DNA from: Bacteroidota bacterium
GTDB lineage: Bacteria > Bacteroidota > Ignavibacteria > Tepidaquicellales > Tepidaquicellaceae
Direction of reading: 5' to 3'
Assembly (NCBI GenBank): GCA_018266845.1
Contig: JAFDZO010000016.1
Coordinates: forward strand, 1 to 64,000
Length of the DNA: 64,000 nt
Under the pieces are notes generated by a model that had not been told where the DNA came from, did not search any database, and worked only from the letters and a program-made list of their open reading frames with translations. Numbering within the stretch: position 1 is the first letter of the stretch; each line of letters begins with the position of its first letter. Both the position numbers and the translations under genes were made by a program. Shown here one piece after another: positions 43,964-52,933 of the stretch.

Positions 43964-44016
43964 CTTACGAGGGGGCGTAAGCTTTGGTATATGTTTTTTC
44001 AGAGGTTTACGCCCCC
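43964..44016. repeat. Two mutually exclusive hairpins
   Basis: cttacg (43964-43969) pairs with cgtaag (43976-43981) around an AGGGGG loop. Alternatively gggggcgtaa (43971-43980) pairs with ttacgccccc (44007-44016), 10 bp with a 26-nt loop. Both cannot form at once because they share 43976-43980. The pair lies 100 bases past the end of the TMEM175-type gene on the minus strand. Confidence 0.5.
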
Positions 44017-44116
44017 CAAAAAGGCAAAGACGAAAAGCTGAAAATAGCGATTCCGGCTTGAAAATGAAGAATTTTGCAGCCGGCTTAAAAATACCAAGCT
44101 CAATTTAGGAATATTT

Positions 44117-44752
44117 CTATATTTTTTTCCTTCTTTTTTCAAAAAATTTAGCAACTGCGAACATGATAGGAATCAGGTACATAAATGTCAGGCTTGCTCT
44201 CGGGCTAAAAAGTGCTATCAGGCAGCAGACTAAAAAAACCACCGGCACTGAGTAAATCAGAAGGGAAGAAGCCTTAATGTAATCTTTCGGCAGGTCTTTG
44301 TTAATAAGGCGGTAGTCTTTGCTGGCATACCTCCAATGAACTGCAAGGGCAAGCCCGATGAAAAGCAAATTGAGTGAGTATAAAAACTGAGCGACTTCAA
44401 GCCCTGTGTATTTCATTAGTATTCCGGTTGAAAATGGCAGCAAACCTACAAAGACAAGGAAAAAGATGTTTATCCACAACAGGTTTCTATCGGCTTCTTT
44501 AATGTGCTTGAATTGTAGCTGGTGGCGTATCCAGTATATTCCCAGTAAAATAAAGCTAAGAAAATAATTTTCAAATTGCGGCAGCATATCGAACAATTTT
44601 TTTGCCAGCTGGTCATTGATGTTGCCGTGTAAAATTACATCGGGGACATCAATCTTAAAAATCAGAAGAGTCATTGCTATACCAAAGACTCCGTCCGATA
44701 ACCCCTCGATTCTGTTTGTCGGCAGCCCTTCATCGGAATATTTTTTAAACAT
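44117..44752 (-). CDS. TMEM175-type potassium channel (DUF1211)
   Basis: A 211-residue membrane protein with six helices. The first helix starts RIEGLSDGVFGIAMTLLIFKI, matching the (F/L)SDG(V/A)FAIAITLL motif that lines the pore in TMEM175 proteins. Bacterial members carry one six-helix unit and form tetramers, as expected here. It should pass potassium; selectivity is family knowledge. It faces away from the TspO-like gene. Confidence 0.88.
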   Translation of the reverse strand: MFKKYSDEGLPTNRIEGLSDGVFGIAMTLLIFKIDVPDVILHGNINDQLAKKLFDMLPQFENYFLSFILLGIYWIRHQLQFKHIKEADRNLLWINIFFLVFVGLLPFSTGILMKYTGLEVAQFLYSLNLLFIGLALAVHWRYASKDYRLINKDLPKDYIKASSLLIYSVPVVFLVCCLIALFSPRASLTFMYLIPIMFAVAKFFEKRRKKI

Positions 44753-44831
44753 AAAAATTTGTATTATATAATAAAAATAAATGAGTTAGATTCAAGGAAC
44801 GAAATATATTCCCGAAACGTTATTCCCCGAT

Positions 44832-45611
44832 ATGGAGATAAGAAAGCACTCGTCCCTGGTAAGATGGTTTGTACTTGTTGTTGTTTCACTTCACGTTCTG
44901 TATGTCAATGTTTACGATTTAATAGTTAAGCAAAATACAATTCCCCAGATTACGGAAAAATACAAAAGCTTATTTGTACCGGCTCCCTTTACTTTTTCTA
45001 TTTGGATAGTATTATACATTCTGTTTTTTGTTTATGCAATATACCAGCTTCTTCCTTCCCAAAAGGGTAAAGAGCTGTTTGATGATATTGCTCTGCCATT
45101 TATGATTTCCATTACTTTGGGAATATGGTGGGGAATTACTTATCACTTCGAGCTTATAGGCTTGAGTATGATTCCGATTATTGGAATGCTTGTTTTTGCG
45201 TTTTCCGTTTATAGAGAAATTTATTATGCCTACCTCTACGATGAATGCCCCAAATGGTATTTATACCCGTTTAGTATTTATTTCGGGTGGCTGATTGTTG
45301 CTTCCTTGGCTAATCTGACAATATGGCTTGTCTCCATCGGCTCTAATAATATCCTTTTTAGCGAGATGCTCATGGGGCGGATTCTTGCTCTGCTCATATT
45401 CATAATTGGTATTTCTTTAAGTGTTAAATACTGGGATTTTGTGCTGCCATTGGCGATTGCATGGGGTTTAGTAGGAGTATATATCGGGCAAAAAGACAGC
45501 GCGCCTCCCGTTGCCGGAGCTGCAATTTTCTTTGCAATAATTTTAATAGTTTGGAGCACAATAGTAACCTTCATTAAAAAAACTCCGCGCCTTGAAAACC
45601 TTCCGAGGTAA
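44832..45611 (+). CDS. TspO/MBR-like tryptophan-rich membrane protein
   Basis: A 259-residue integral membrane protein with about eight hydrophobic stretches. The stretch FVPAPFTFSIWIVLYILFFVYAIYQ is the TspO-like signature (aromatic TM segment after a proline). Length exceeds the five-helix TspO (about 160 residues), fitting the larger uncharacterised relatives that carry two or three extra helices. The ligand is unknown. No other gene in the area suggests a role. Confidence 0.68.
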   Translation: MEIRKHSSLVRWFVLVVVSLHVLYVNVYDLIVKQNTIPQITEKYKSLFVPAPFTFSIWIVLYILFFVYAIYQLLPSQKGKELFDDIALPFMISITLGIWWGITYHFELIGLSMIPIIGMLVFAFSVYREIYYAYLYDECPKWYLYPFSIYFGWLIVASLANLTIWLVSIGSNNILFSEMLMGRILALLIFIIGISLSVKYWDFVLPLAIAWGLVGVYIGQKDSAPPVAGAAIFFAIILIVWSTIVTFIKKTPRLENLPR

Positions 45612-45765
45612 ATTTATTTCCTGAAGTTTTTCGCTCCTGTAATAGGAATGAACCGCTTCTTTTAGCCCTGTTTGTTAATTTTGTGAATTTTTACGGGTGC
45701 TTAAATCTATTTTCAGACTCAATTACTACATTTAATACCTGCCTTAAAAAAACTAAATTTGTAGT

Positions 45766-47094
45766 ATGAAAAACATCATAACAATTTCAAACGGGGTATT
45801 ACACGTTCCCGATAATCCTGTAATACCATTTATTGAAGGAGACGGCATTGGTCCCGATGTATGGAATGCGACACAAAGAGTTTTAGATGCGGCAATAGAA
45901 AAATCTTATTCCGGCAAAAGAAATGTTAACTGGCTTGAAGTTTTTGCCGGTGAAAAATCTTTTAAACTGATGAATAGCTGGCTGCCGACAGAGACGATTG
46001 ATGCTTTCAAGCTGTTCAAGATAGGAATTAAAGGTCCTCTCACAACTCCGGTCGGCGGGGGTATTCGGTCTTTAAATGTTGCTTTGAGGCAGACCTTGGA
46101 CTTATACGTCTGCCTGCGTCCCGTAAAATATTATCAGGGTATCGAAACTCCTATGAAACATCCCGAATATGTAGATATGGTTATTTTCAGAGAGAACACG
46201 GAAGATATTTATGCCGGAATAGAGTTTAAATCAGGCTCTGTTGAAAATGATGCAATGCTTAACATTTTGCGAAAAGATTATCCGGCGCAATTTAAAAAAA
46301 TAAGATTTGGCACGCTTGAGCAGGTGAATGAATTTTTATCACAATCAGACAGAGATGAAACCGATAAAGTAGAAGTCGGCATTGGAATAAAAGTTATTTC
46401 CAAAACAGGGACGGAACGATTAATTATTGCTGCTATAAAGCATGCTATTGAGCATAATAGAAAGTCAGTTACGATTGTTCATAAAGGAAACATTATGAAA
46501 TTTACCGACGGTTCGTTCAGAGATTGGGGATATGACATTGCAGAAAAAATGTTCGGAGATAAAATTTATTCCTATAGAAATTATGAAAAACTGATGGCGG
46601 AAAAGGGAAAAGATGCAGCAGAAAAAGACAAGACAAATGCTATTAAGGAAGGGAAAATATTGTTGTGGGATTCCATAATGGATAATACACTTCAACAGGT
46701 TTTAACTAATCCCAAAGATTTTGATGTAATAGCGACGCTGAATTTAAACGGAGATTATTTATCCGATGCTATTGCTGCGCAGGTGGGCGGGATAGGAATT
46801 TCTCCCGGCTCAAACATAAATTACATCACGGGACACGCAATTTTTGAAGCCACTCATGGTACGGCTCCGGCTTTTGCCAATAAGGATATGGCTAACCCTT
46901 CTTCATTAATTTTATCAGGAGTAATGATGTTGAATTATCTCGGATGGAAAGAAGCGGCTGCGCTTGTAGAAAACGGATTGAAAAAAACCATCCTCAGTAA
47001 AAAAGTTACTTTCGATTTAGCAAGAGATATGGAGGGTTCAACTGAAGTTAAGTGTTCCGGGTTCGCTGAGGAAATAATTAAAAATTTTGAATAG
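45766..47094 (+). CDS. icd: Isocitrate dehydrogenase (NADP+)
   Basis: A 442-residue enzyme that makes 2-oxoglutarate, CO2 and NADPH. The substrate-binding loop [15 protein letters not shown] is close to that of E. coli Icd, and [23 protein letters not shown] holds the metal-binding aspartates. [12 protein letters not shown] shapes the coenzyme site. About 25 residues longer than E. coli Icd, with an insertion around 285-300 ([17 protein letters not shown]). A TAAATTTG sequence ends about 5 bases before the ATG. Confidence 0.95.
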   Translation: MKNIITISNGVLHVPDNPVIPFIEGDGIGPDVWNATQRVLDAAIEKSYSGKRNVNWLEVFAGEKSFKLMNSWLPTETIDAFKLFKIGIKGPLTTPVGGGIRSLNVALRQTLDLYVCLRPVKYYQGIETPMKHPEYVDMVIFRENTEDIYAGIEFKSGSVENDAMLNILRKDYPAQFKKIRFGTLEQVNEFLSQSDRDETDKVEVGIGIKVISKTGTERLIIAAIKHAIEHNRKSVTIVHKGNIMKFTDGSFRDWGYDIAEKMFGDKIYSYRNYEKLMAEKGKDAAEKDKTNAIKEGKILLWDSIMDNTLQQVLTNPKDFDVIATLNLNGDYLSDAIAAQVGGIGISPGSNINYITGHAIFEATHGTAPAFANKDMANPSSLILSGVMMLNYLGWKEAAALVENGLKKTILSKKVTFDLARDMEGSTEVKCSGFAEEIIKNFE

Positions 47095-47099
47095 CTGCA

Positions 47100-47900
47100 A
47101 TGAGAAACTGCCCCAACTGTAATTCTTCAGAGCATACATTGTATCTCACAGAGGGCGATTTTAAAATTGTGAAGTGCAGTAATTGTTCTTTAGTTTACCT
47201 TTTAAATATTCCTGATGAATCCGAAATTTATGAGGAATATTACAAAATTGAATTTTCAAAAGAAGATTATTCAAAGGATTCAAAGTTTCCTCATCTTGCT
47301 GAAATTTATACGATAAATGACCAAAGGTTATATTATCTTAGAAAGTTGAAATTAAAAGGCGCTATCTTGGATATTGGCTGCGGGACAGGATTGTTTCTGA
47401 AAACGGCAAGAGATTATGGCTATAATACTCAGGGAATTGATGTTTCACATAACGCGTTAGCTTTTGCCCGTGAAAGTTTTGGTCTGACAGTATCGAACGA
47501 TAAAATTGAAGATTTAATTACGAAGAATAAGAAGTATGATTTTGTAACTTTGTGGCATGTACTCGAACATTTTGCTAATCCCAAAGATGAACTTGGAAAG
47601 ATTAAAAAGCTCTTAAATCCCGGCGGAGTATTATTAATTGAAGTACCGAATCTAAACAGCTTAAAATTTAAACTGGCTAAGTCAAAATGGAAGGGAGGGA
47701 ATCACCCTCTTTATCATAGGACTTTTTTTACTGCTAAATCACTAAAGGAAACATTAAGGCTTGCCGGATTTGCAAAAGCCAAAAGGCTGAAAATTTCTTA
47801 TGAGCTTCCGGGAAAATCTATATTATATAATAAATCGAAGGACGTTTTTAATGTATTTGCAATGGATGCTTTTCTGGATTTTGCAGCAGTGAATCTATAG
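47100..47900 (+). CDS. SAM-dependent methyltransferase with N-terminal zinc ribbon
   Basis: A 266-residue protein. A four-cysteine zinc ribbon (C4, C7, C26, C29) precedes a class I methyltransferase (Methyltransf_23): ILDIGCGTGLFLKTARDYG is the SAM loop and TLWHVLEHFANPKDEL the post-II motif. It starts 5 bases after icd. Such zinc-ribbon methyltransferases often act on sugars or polyketides, but the substrate is unknown. Confidence 0.86.
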   Translation: MRNCPNCNSSEHTLYLTEGDFKIVKCSNCSLVYLLNIPDESEIYEEYYKIEFSKEDYSKDSKFPHLAEIYTINDQRLYYLRKLKLKGAILDIGCGTGLFLKTARDYGYNTQGIDVSHNALAFARESFGLTVSNDKIEDLITKNKKYDFVTLWHVLEHFANPKDELGKIKKLLNPGGVLLIEVPNLNSLKFKLAKSKWKGGNHPLYHRTFFTAKSLKETLRLAGFAKAKRLKISYELPGKSILYNKSKDVFNVFAMDAFLDFAAVNL

Positions 47901-48027
47901 TCATTTTCACCAATTCTTGAATTTTATCTCTCATTTGAAATTTTTAAATTAAACATAATGTTTATTGCGGGTATAGCCAAGCTATGCTATCAATTAACCT
48001 TAAATTTTAAAATTAAATTCATTCAAA

Positions 48028-48627
48028 ATGTTTAAGTCAATCAACAAGTTTATTTTTGTTCTTATTCTCGGTTTATTATTCTGCGGAAAGTCATTTTCGC
48101 AGGAAAAAAATACTCTAACTACCGATGCGCCTGCCATAGAAAAAACGCAGGAAGAGGGCAAGCTGTATGGCAGCGATGTTAAGCCGGGCACTCCTGTAGT
48201 TGAATTTGCAGACTTAGTTGCTGCGCCTGAAAAATACGATGGCAAGGAAATAGTCGTATCGGGAAATGTAAACGATGTATGCCAGGCAGAAGGCTGCTGG
48301 TTAGTGCTTAGCGATGGTAAGAAAGATGTTCTTGTGAAAACCCTGCATGTTTTTGTAGTTCCCAAAGACTGCTTTAATAACTCAGCTCAGGTGAACGGAG
48401 TTTTTAAAATTAAAGAAATCAGCGAAGAGCAGGCAAGACATTTGAATGATGAGTCAAAAAATTCAAAGATTAAGTCGGAAGATATTAAAGGACCCCAAAA
48501 GACATTTGTAATTGAGGCTGCCGGAATAAAACTTTCTCAAGGCGGAAAATCAGGCTCCGGCACGGAAAAAGGTTCTTGCTGCGATAAGTCTAAAAAGAAA
48601 GAAGACTGTAAAGACAAAAAGGATTAA
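48028..48627 (+). CDS. DUF4920 domain protein, exported
   Basis: A 199-residue protein with a signal peptide (about 1-25, ending KSFSQ). The DUF4920 domain (about 50-170) shows CQAEGCWLVL and the KTFVIEAAGIKL strand. The tail is short and lysine- and cysteine-rich (GSCCDKSKKKEDC), which could bind a metal. The family has no known function. A terminator follows directly. Confidence 0.8.
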   Translation: MFKSINKFIFVLILGLLFCGKSFSQEKNTLTTDAPAIEKTQEEGKLYGSDVKPGTPVVEFADLVAAPEKYDGKEIVVSGNVNDVCQAEGCWLVLSDGKKDVLVKTLHVFVVPKDCFNNSAQVNGVFKIKEISEEQARHLNDESKNSKIKSEDIKGPQKTFVIEAAGIKLSQGGKSGSGTEKGSCCDKSKKKEDCKDKKD

Positions 48628-48648
48628 TAAAAACCAAATATTATCAAT

Positions 48649-48684
48649 AAGGGTGCATAAGATTCTTATTCACCCTTTTTTATT
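48649..48684 (+). terminator. Intrinsic terminator after DUF4920 gene
   Basis: A stem of 7 plus 5 bp with one mismatch (48649-48661 with 48665-48677) and a 3-nt loop, then TTTTTTATTTTT. It ends immediately before the NUDIX ATG at 48688. Confidence 0.85.
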
Positions 48685-48687
48685 TTT

Positions 48688-49233
48688 ATGCAGGAAGAAA
48701 AATTCTGGAAGGTAATAGATTCGAAACACGGCTTTAAAGGAAATTGGATAGACTTGAAAGTTGAGCAGATTATTCTTCCTGATGGAAAGCAGATTGAATT
48801 TGAAGCGCTGAATTATCATAGAGCCGGCGTTGGTGTAGTTGCTGAAAACGAGAGCGGAGAAATCATTCTGGTAAAAAGCTACAGGTATATAAGTGATACA
48901 ACTGCATGGGAAATTCCTGCGGGAACTGTTCCGCCGGACCAATCTCATAGAGACTGTATAATTCAGGAACTGAAGGAAGAAGCAGGCTCTACAGTTAAAG
49001 ATGAAGATTTAAAATACATAGGAAGCTATTATCCCTCTATAGGTTCAAGTAACCAGATATTTTACTGCTACTATGCAAAAAATGTGAAGAAGATTTCGGA
49101 TGAAATAGATACTAACGAAATACTTGATACAAAGTGGTTTTCTAAGAATGAAATTAAAAGAATGATATTGAATGAAGAAATAAAAGACGGTTTTACGCTT
49201 GCAGTGCTGATGAAAGTTTTTTTGTTTTGCTAA
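48688..49233 (+). CDS. NUDIX hydrolase, ADP-ribose pyrophosphatase-like
   Basis: A 181-residue NUDIX protein. The box runs G79 to S101. The catalytic glutamates E94, E97 and E98 (QELKEEAG) are kept, but the leading glutamate of the consensus is Q85 and the arginine before E94 is Q93. The upstream AWEIPAG fits ADP-sugar pyrophosphatases. The two changes could reduce or redirect activity. The last codons overlap an open frame of the M15 gene, whose likely start is later. Confidence 0.84.
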   Translation: MQEEKFWKVIDSKHGFKGNWIDLKVEQIILPDGKQIEFEALNYHRAGVGVVAENESGEIILVKSYRYISDTTAWEIPAGTVPPDQSHRDCIIQELKEEAGSTVKDEDLKYIGSYYPSIGSSNQIFYCYYAKNVKKISDEIDTNEILDTKWFSKNEIKRMILNEEIKDGFTLAVLMKVFLFC

Positions 49234-49289
49234 CTAATCTTGGAGATACTCATTATAAGCGTTTTTACTTTTTAAATATAAGCTGCACA

Positions 49290-50030
49290 ATGAAAAAAAT
49301 ACTTTTTCTGATTTTATTTTTCCAGAGCTGTTTGTTTGCTCAAACAAATTTCGATAAGATGAATAAACTATATAAATCTTATCCTGATTTTATAGATTCA
49401 GCTTCCAATAACACGATATATTTTAAAGACGGTTCTACAATGCAGTTTGATGATGGAGTGGAGAAAGATTATGAAACGATGCTTGATAATCCTGATATAG
49501 AAGATATGCTTTCAATGAAATATACACCTGGTTCTGAATGGGACTCTCCGCCTCCGAAAAATTTTGAGCCGGGCAGAATACGCAACGAGGATTTTTTTGC
49601 TAAGATGTATGGAGGCTCTGCGAAAGAAGTTGAATCAAATCTTGTAGGAATAAAGTGGATGCCGAAGTCCACTAATGCAACTGTAATGATTACAAGAGTA
49701 AATGGAGTTGATAAAAAACTGAAAGAAGTTTCAGATGAGCTTGATGCCCTGCCTGAAAATTTAAAGAAATATGTAACAACTACGGCTGGGACTTTTAACT
49801 GGAGACCAATTGCAGGAACAAACAGAATGAGTATGCACAGTTACGGAGTTGCAATAGATATAAATACAAAATATTCTGATTACTGGCAGTGGAACAAAAG
49901 CATGAAATATGTTAACAGAATACCTATGGAAATTGTGGAAATTTTTGAAAAACACGGATTCATCTGGGGAGGTAAGTGGTATCATTACGATACTATGCAC
50001 TTCGAGTACAGACCGGAGCTTTTACCATAA
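49290..50030 (+). CDS. M15 family D-alanyl-D-alanine carboxypeptidase-like protein
   Basis: A 246-residue exported zinc peptidase starting at ATG 49290 (MKKILFLILFFQSCLFAQ, a signal peptide). The zinc site appears as SMHSYGVAIDIN (H and D ligands) and HFEYRPELL near the end, matching the VanY/M15 group that cuts D-Ala peptides of peptidoglycan. The open frame extends 21 codons upstream, but that part contains no signal. The gene overlaps nothing after trimming and ends 36 bases before a propeller gene. Confidence 0.87.
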   Translation: MKKILFLILFFQSCLFAQTNFDKMNKLYKSYPDFIDSASNNTIYFKDGSTMQFDDGVEKDYETMLDNPDIEDMLSMKYTPGSEWDSPPPKNFEPGRIRNEDFFAKMYGGSAKEVESNLVGIKWMPKSTNATVMITRVNGVDKKLKEVSDELDALPENLKKYVTTTAGTFNWRPIAGTNRMSMHSYGVAIDINTKYSDYWQWNKSMKYVNRIPMEIVEIFEKHGFIWGGKWYHYDTMHFEYRPELLP

Positions 50031-50066
50031 AATTACTTTTATTAATTCATCATATTTCTTTTTAAC

Positions 50067-51146
50067 ATGAAAAAACTAATCATCTTTTTATTTTTGTTGT
50101 TTCTTGCAAATTCTTCATTCTCGCAATATGGCAGCCCGGAAAGCGTTACTTACGATTCAACGGGTAAAAGGTACATCATATCAAATATGAGCACAAACAG
50201 CCTTCTGCAAAGAAATCAAGATGGAACTGTAACTACATTTGTTACCGGTACATCTTCCCCTCACGGACTGGCAGTTTACAATGGCAATGTATATGTCGCC
50301 TGCGGCGGCACTGTAAGAGGTTACAGATTATCTGACGCTACTTTAATTCTTAATGTTAATCTTGGCGCAAGTTTTTTAAACGGCATGGATGTAGATGCAA
50401 ACGGAATTTTATATGTTTCGGATTTTTCTGCAAAGAAAATTTACAAAGTGAATACTAATACACAAACGTTCTGGGTATATGTTGCAAATACTGTTTCCAC
50501 TCCAAACGGAGTTTGTGTTGATGCTCCAAGAAACAGAGTTTTATTCTGCAACTGGGGAAGTAATGCTCCTGTAAAAGCAATTAACTTAGCCGACTCATCC
50601 GTTACAACAGTTGCCACTACTTCATACTCAAATTGTGATGGCATAAAAATGGATAGAAATAATAATGTTTACATTTCTACGTGGGGTAGCAGCGGTGTTA
50701 TAAAGTATGATGTAAATTTTACCGGCGCGCCGACATTAGTGATAACAGGATTAAGCAGTCCGGCAGATATTTTTGTAAACAAGAAAAGTGATACGCTTGC
50801 GAGTCCTAATACAGGCAGCAATACTGTTACCTTTCATTTTTTGAACAATCCGACAGGAGTTGAAACCGGAAGCGCAACAGTAAAAGATTTTCAATTGTAT
50901 CAGAATTTTCCGAATCCTTTCAATCCTTCAACATCAATTAGTTTTAATCTTGCAAAGCAGGGATTTGTAAATTTATCCGTCTATAATATAAACGGAAGAT
51001 TAGTAAAGGAATTATTGGATGAAAAAATGAATGAAGGAATGCACAGCATTAATTTCAATGCTTCAGATTTGGCATCGGGAATTTATACATACAGATTGCA
51101 GGCAGAGGGTGTTTCGGTATCAAGAAATATGGTGCTGGTGAAGTAG
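50067..51146 (+). CDS. SMP-30/NHL-like beta-propeller protein with T9SS sorting domain
   Basis: A 359-residue secreted protein. Signal peptide (about 1-20, ending SFSQ); a beta-propeller (about 25-260) with repeated blocks of the type G.L.VSDF..KKIYKVN and NGVCVDAPRNRVLFCNWG. The sorting domain (276-359) opens QNFPNPFNP and ends SRNMVLVK. Such propellers are related to gluconolactonases and streptogramin lyases, but no active site is identified. It precedes porX on the same strand. Confidence 0.86.
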   Translation: MKKLIIFLFLLFLANSSFSQYGSPESVTYDSTGKRYIISNMSTNSLLQRNQDGTVTTFVTGTSSPHGLAVYNGNVYVACGGTVRGYRLSDATLILNVNLGASFLNGMDVDANGILYVSDFSAKKIYKVNTNTQTFWVYVANTVSTPNGVCVDAPRNRVLFCNWGSNAPVKAINLADSSVTTVATTSYSNCDGIKMDRNNNVYISTWGSSGVIKYDVNFTGAPTLVITGLSSPADIFVNKKSDTLASPNTGSNTVTFHFLNNPTGVETGSATVKDFQLYQNFPNPFNPSTSISFNLAKQGFVNLSVYNINGRLVKELLDEKMNEGMHSINFNASDLASGIYTYRLQAEGVSVSRNMVLVK

Positions 51147-51286
51147 TCAGTGTATAATTATTCGTATTAACTTTACAAATGAACTTTTTCTATATAAATT
51201 CGTTTAAATTATTAGTTTAAAACAAAAATAATACTATGAGAGTGTTTTACCTTTTCTAATTACTTTAATTAAAGAAAGGTAGAATT

Positions 51287-52873
51287 ATGTTAACCCAAAC
51301 AATGTCCGCAGCAGGAAAAAATAACATATTGTGGATTGATGATGAAATCGAGCATCTGAAATCGAACATACTTTATCTGAAAAACAAGGGATACAATGTA
51401 GATGAAGCAACCAATGGCGAAGACGGAATTTCATTGGTCCGCAACAAAGATTTTGATTTGGTTTTCCTTGATGAAATGATGCCCGGCAAGGGAGGATTGC
51501 AGACTCTCACGGAGTTGAAAGAGTTGCGCCCATCCCTTCCTGTAGTAATGGTAACGAAAAATGAGACTGAAACACTGATGGAAGATGCAATCGGAAGCAA
51601 AATTTCAGACTACCTCATAAAGCCTGTTAATCCTAATCAGGTTCTTCTTGTTTGTAAAAAAATTCTTGAGTCAAAAAGAATAACAGGTAATCAGGTTTCG
51701 CGAGATTATATTCAGGGCTTCAATGAAATTTCCATGTCTCTGATGGATAATCCCAATTGGCAGGATTGGATTGATATTCACGTAAAGATGACAAACTGGG
51801 AAATGGAGCTTGATGCGCACCCAAATCTCGGACTTAAACAAACACTCACAGACCAGCGTAAAGAATGCAATATAGAATTTTCAAAATTTGTTGAGAAAAA
51901 TTACGTTCACTGGGTAAATGAAACGCGCGATAAGCCCGTGCTTTCTAATCAGATTGTTGATAACTATGTTATACCAGAACTTGATAAATATAAATCGGTT
52001 TTCTTTTTTGTGATTGACTGTATGCGCCTCGACCAGTGGATGGTGATGGAGCGTTATCTTCACGAGTATTTCAAAATTCAAAAAGATTATTATTATTCGC
52101 TTCTTCCCACGGCAACTCCTTACAGCAGAAATGCAATTTTCGCAGGGTTATATCCTTCTGATTTGGAAAAGCATTACCCCGAGCTATGGAAAAAAAACGA
52201 TGACGATGAAAATAGCAAGAACAACTATGAAAAAGAATTTATGCAAAAGCTTCTTGAAAGAAGAAAAATAAAGTTGCGCAACGACCTGAAATATACGAAG
52301 ATAATGGATTCGGATTTCGGAAGGGGAATAGAAAATAAAATTCAGTCTTACTGTAATAATCACTTAAATGCAATCGTAATAAACTTTGTTGATATGATGG
52401 CGCACTCTCGAAGTGATTATGCAATATTAAAAGAAATTGCTCCCGATGAATCTGCATACCGCTCGCTTACTGCCTCATGGTTTGAGCACTCATCGTTTTT
52501 CGGAATGCTCCGTCAGCTTGCAAATAAGCCCGATGTGAAAGTAATTATTACTACAGATCACGGAAGCATAAGATGTTTGCATGGTGTGAAAGCTTTAGGC
52601 GATAGGGAGACTTCAACTAATCTTAGATACAAATGCGGAAGAAATGTAAAGGCAGAGCTTCGCAATGCAATTTTCATTAAAGATCCGCTTGAATACAAGC
52701 TGCCGAAAAGAAGCGGCATAGTGAACTACATTATTGCGAAAGAAGATTTTTATTTCGTTTATCCGACTGAATATCATAAATATTTGAATCAGTACAATGA
52801 TACGTTTCAGCACGGGGGAATTTCAATTGAAGAAATGATTCTTCCCGTTGTAACTCTGGAACCGAAATTATAA
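51287..52873 (+). CDS. porX: PorX response regulator with PglZ domain
   Basis: A 528-residue protein with a CheY-like receiver (about 12-130; phosphoacceptor D62, T90, K112) followed by a PglZ-type alkaline-phosphatase-like domain (about 230-510). Zinc-site residues visible are D244, T277 (ATPYSR), D424-H425 (TTDHGS) and H509 (HGGISIEEM). This is PorX, which with PorY controls type IX secretion genes in Bacteroidota; it is a nucleotide phosphodiesterase in studied species. Its presence beside five T9SS cargo genes fits. The stop TAA is in frame with the following tsaE. Confidence 0.93.
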   Translation: MLTQTMSAAGKNNILWIDDEIEHLKSNILYLKNKGYNVDEATNGEDGISLVRNKDFDLVFLDEMMPGKGGLQTLTELKELRPSLPVVMVTKNETETLMEDAIGSKISDYLIKPVNPNQVLLVCKKILESKRITGNQVSRDYIQGFNEISMSLMDNPNWQDWIDIHVKMTNWEMELDAHPNLGLKQTLTDQRKECNIEFSKFVEKNYVHWVNETRDKPVLSNQIVDNYVIPELDKYKSVFFFVIDCMRLDQWMVMERYLHEYFKIQKDYYYSLLPTATPYSRNAIFAGLYPSDLEKHYPELWKKNDDDENSKNNYEKEFMQKLLERRKIKLRNDLKYTKIMDSDFGRGIENKIQSYCNNHLNAIVINFVDMMAHSRSDYAILKEIAPDESAYRSLTASWFEHSSFFGMLRQLANKPDVKVIITTDHGSIRCLHGVKALGDRETSTNLRYKCGRNVKAELRNAIFIKDPLEYKLPKRSGIVNYIIAKEDFYFVYPTEYHKYLNQYNDTFQHGGISIEEMILPVVTLEPKL

Positions 52874-52888
52874 TTTTTAGCAAAACTC

Positions 52889-52916
52889 GTAGAGGCGCAA
52901 AGTATTGCGTCTCTAC
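52889..52916. repeat. 12-bp palindrome between porX and tsaE
   Basis: gtagaggcgcaa (52889-52900) pairs with ttgcgtctctac (52905-52916) with one G-U pair and a 4-nt loop. Only a weak T/A tail follows, so terminator function is doubtful. The sequence resembles the gtagagacgcaa-type palindrome that I recall as dispersed in many bacterial genomes. It separates porX from tsaE. Confidence 0.6.
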
Positions 52917-52933
52917 TGTTTATAATAAATATC

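Larger units (their letters stand above)
43025..44116. other. 1.1-kb non-coding region packed with short inverted repeats
   Basis: Nothing here looks like a maintained gene. Two long overlapping open frames on opposite strands (about 43646-43948) are low-complexity and lack a credible start. The stretch about 43730-43810 reads like a degenerate copy of a boilerplate intergenic repeat. A 12-bp direct repeat, acttgatgcggg, occurs at 43184-43195 and 43359-43370, the second inside ccgcacttgatgcgg. At least seven short hairpins lie at 43252-43620, and a rearranging pair at 43964-44016. The region may be an array of decayed palindromic elements. Confidence 0.55.

Noticed and set aside
45754-45761. 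TAAATTTG directly before the icd ATG as a Bacteroidota -7 promoter box
   Set aside because: Matches TAnnTTTG but no TTTG is found at the expected -33 distance, and such octamers are frequent in AT-rich DNA. The same applies to TATATTTG at 3326-3333.
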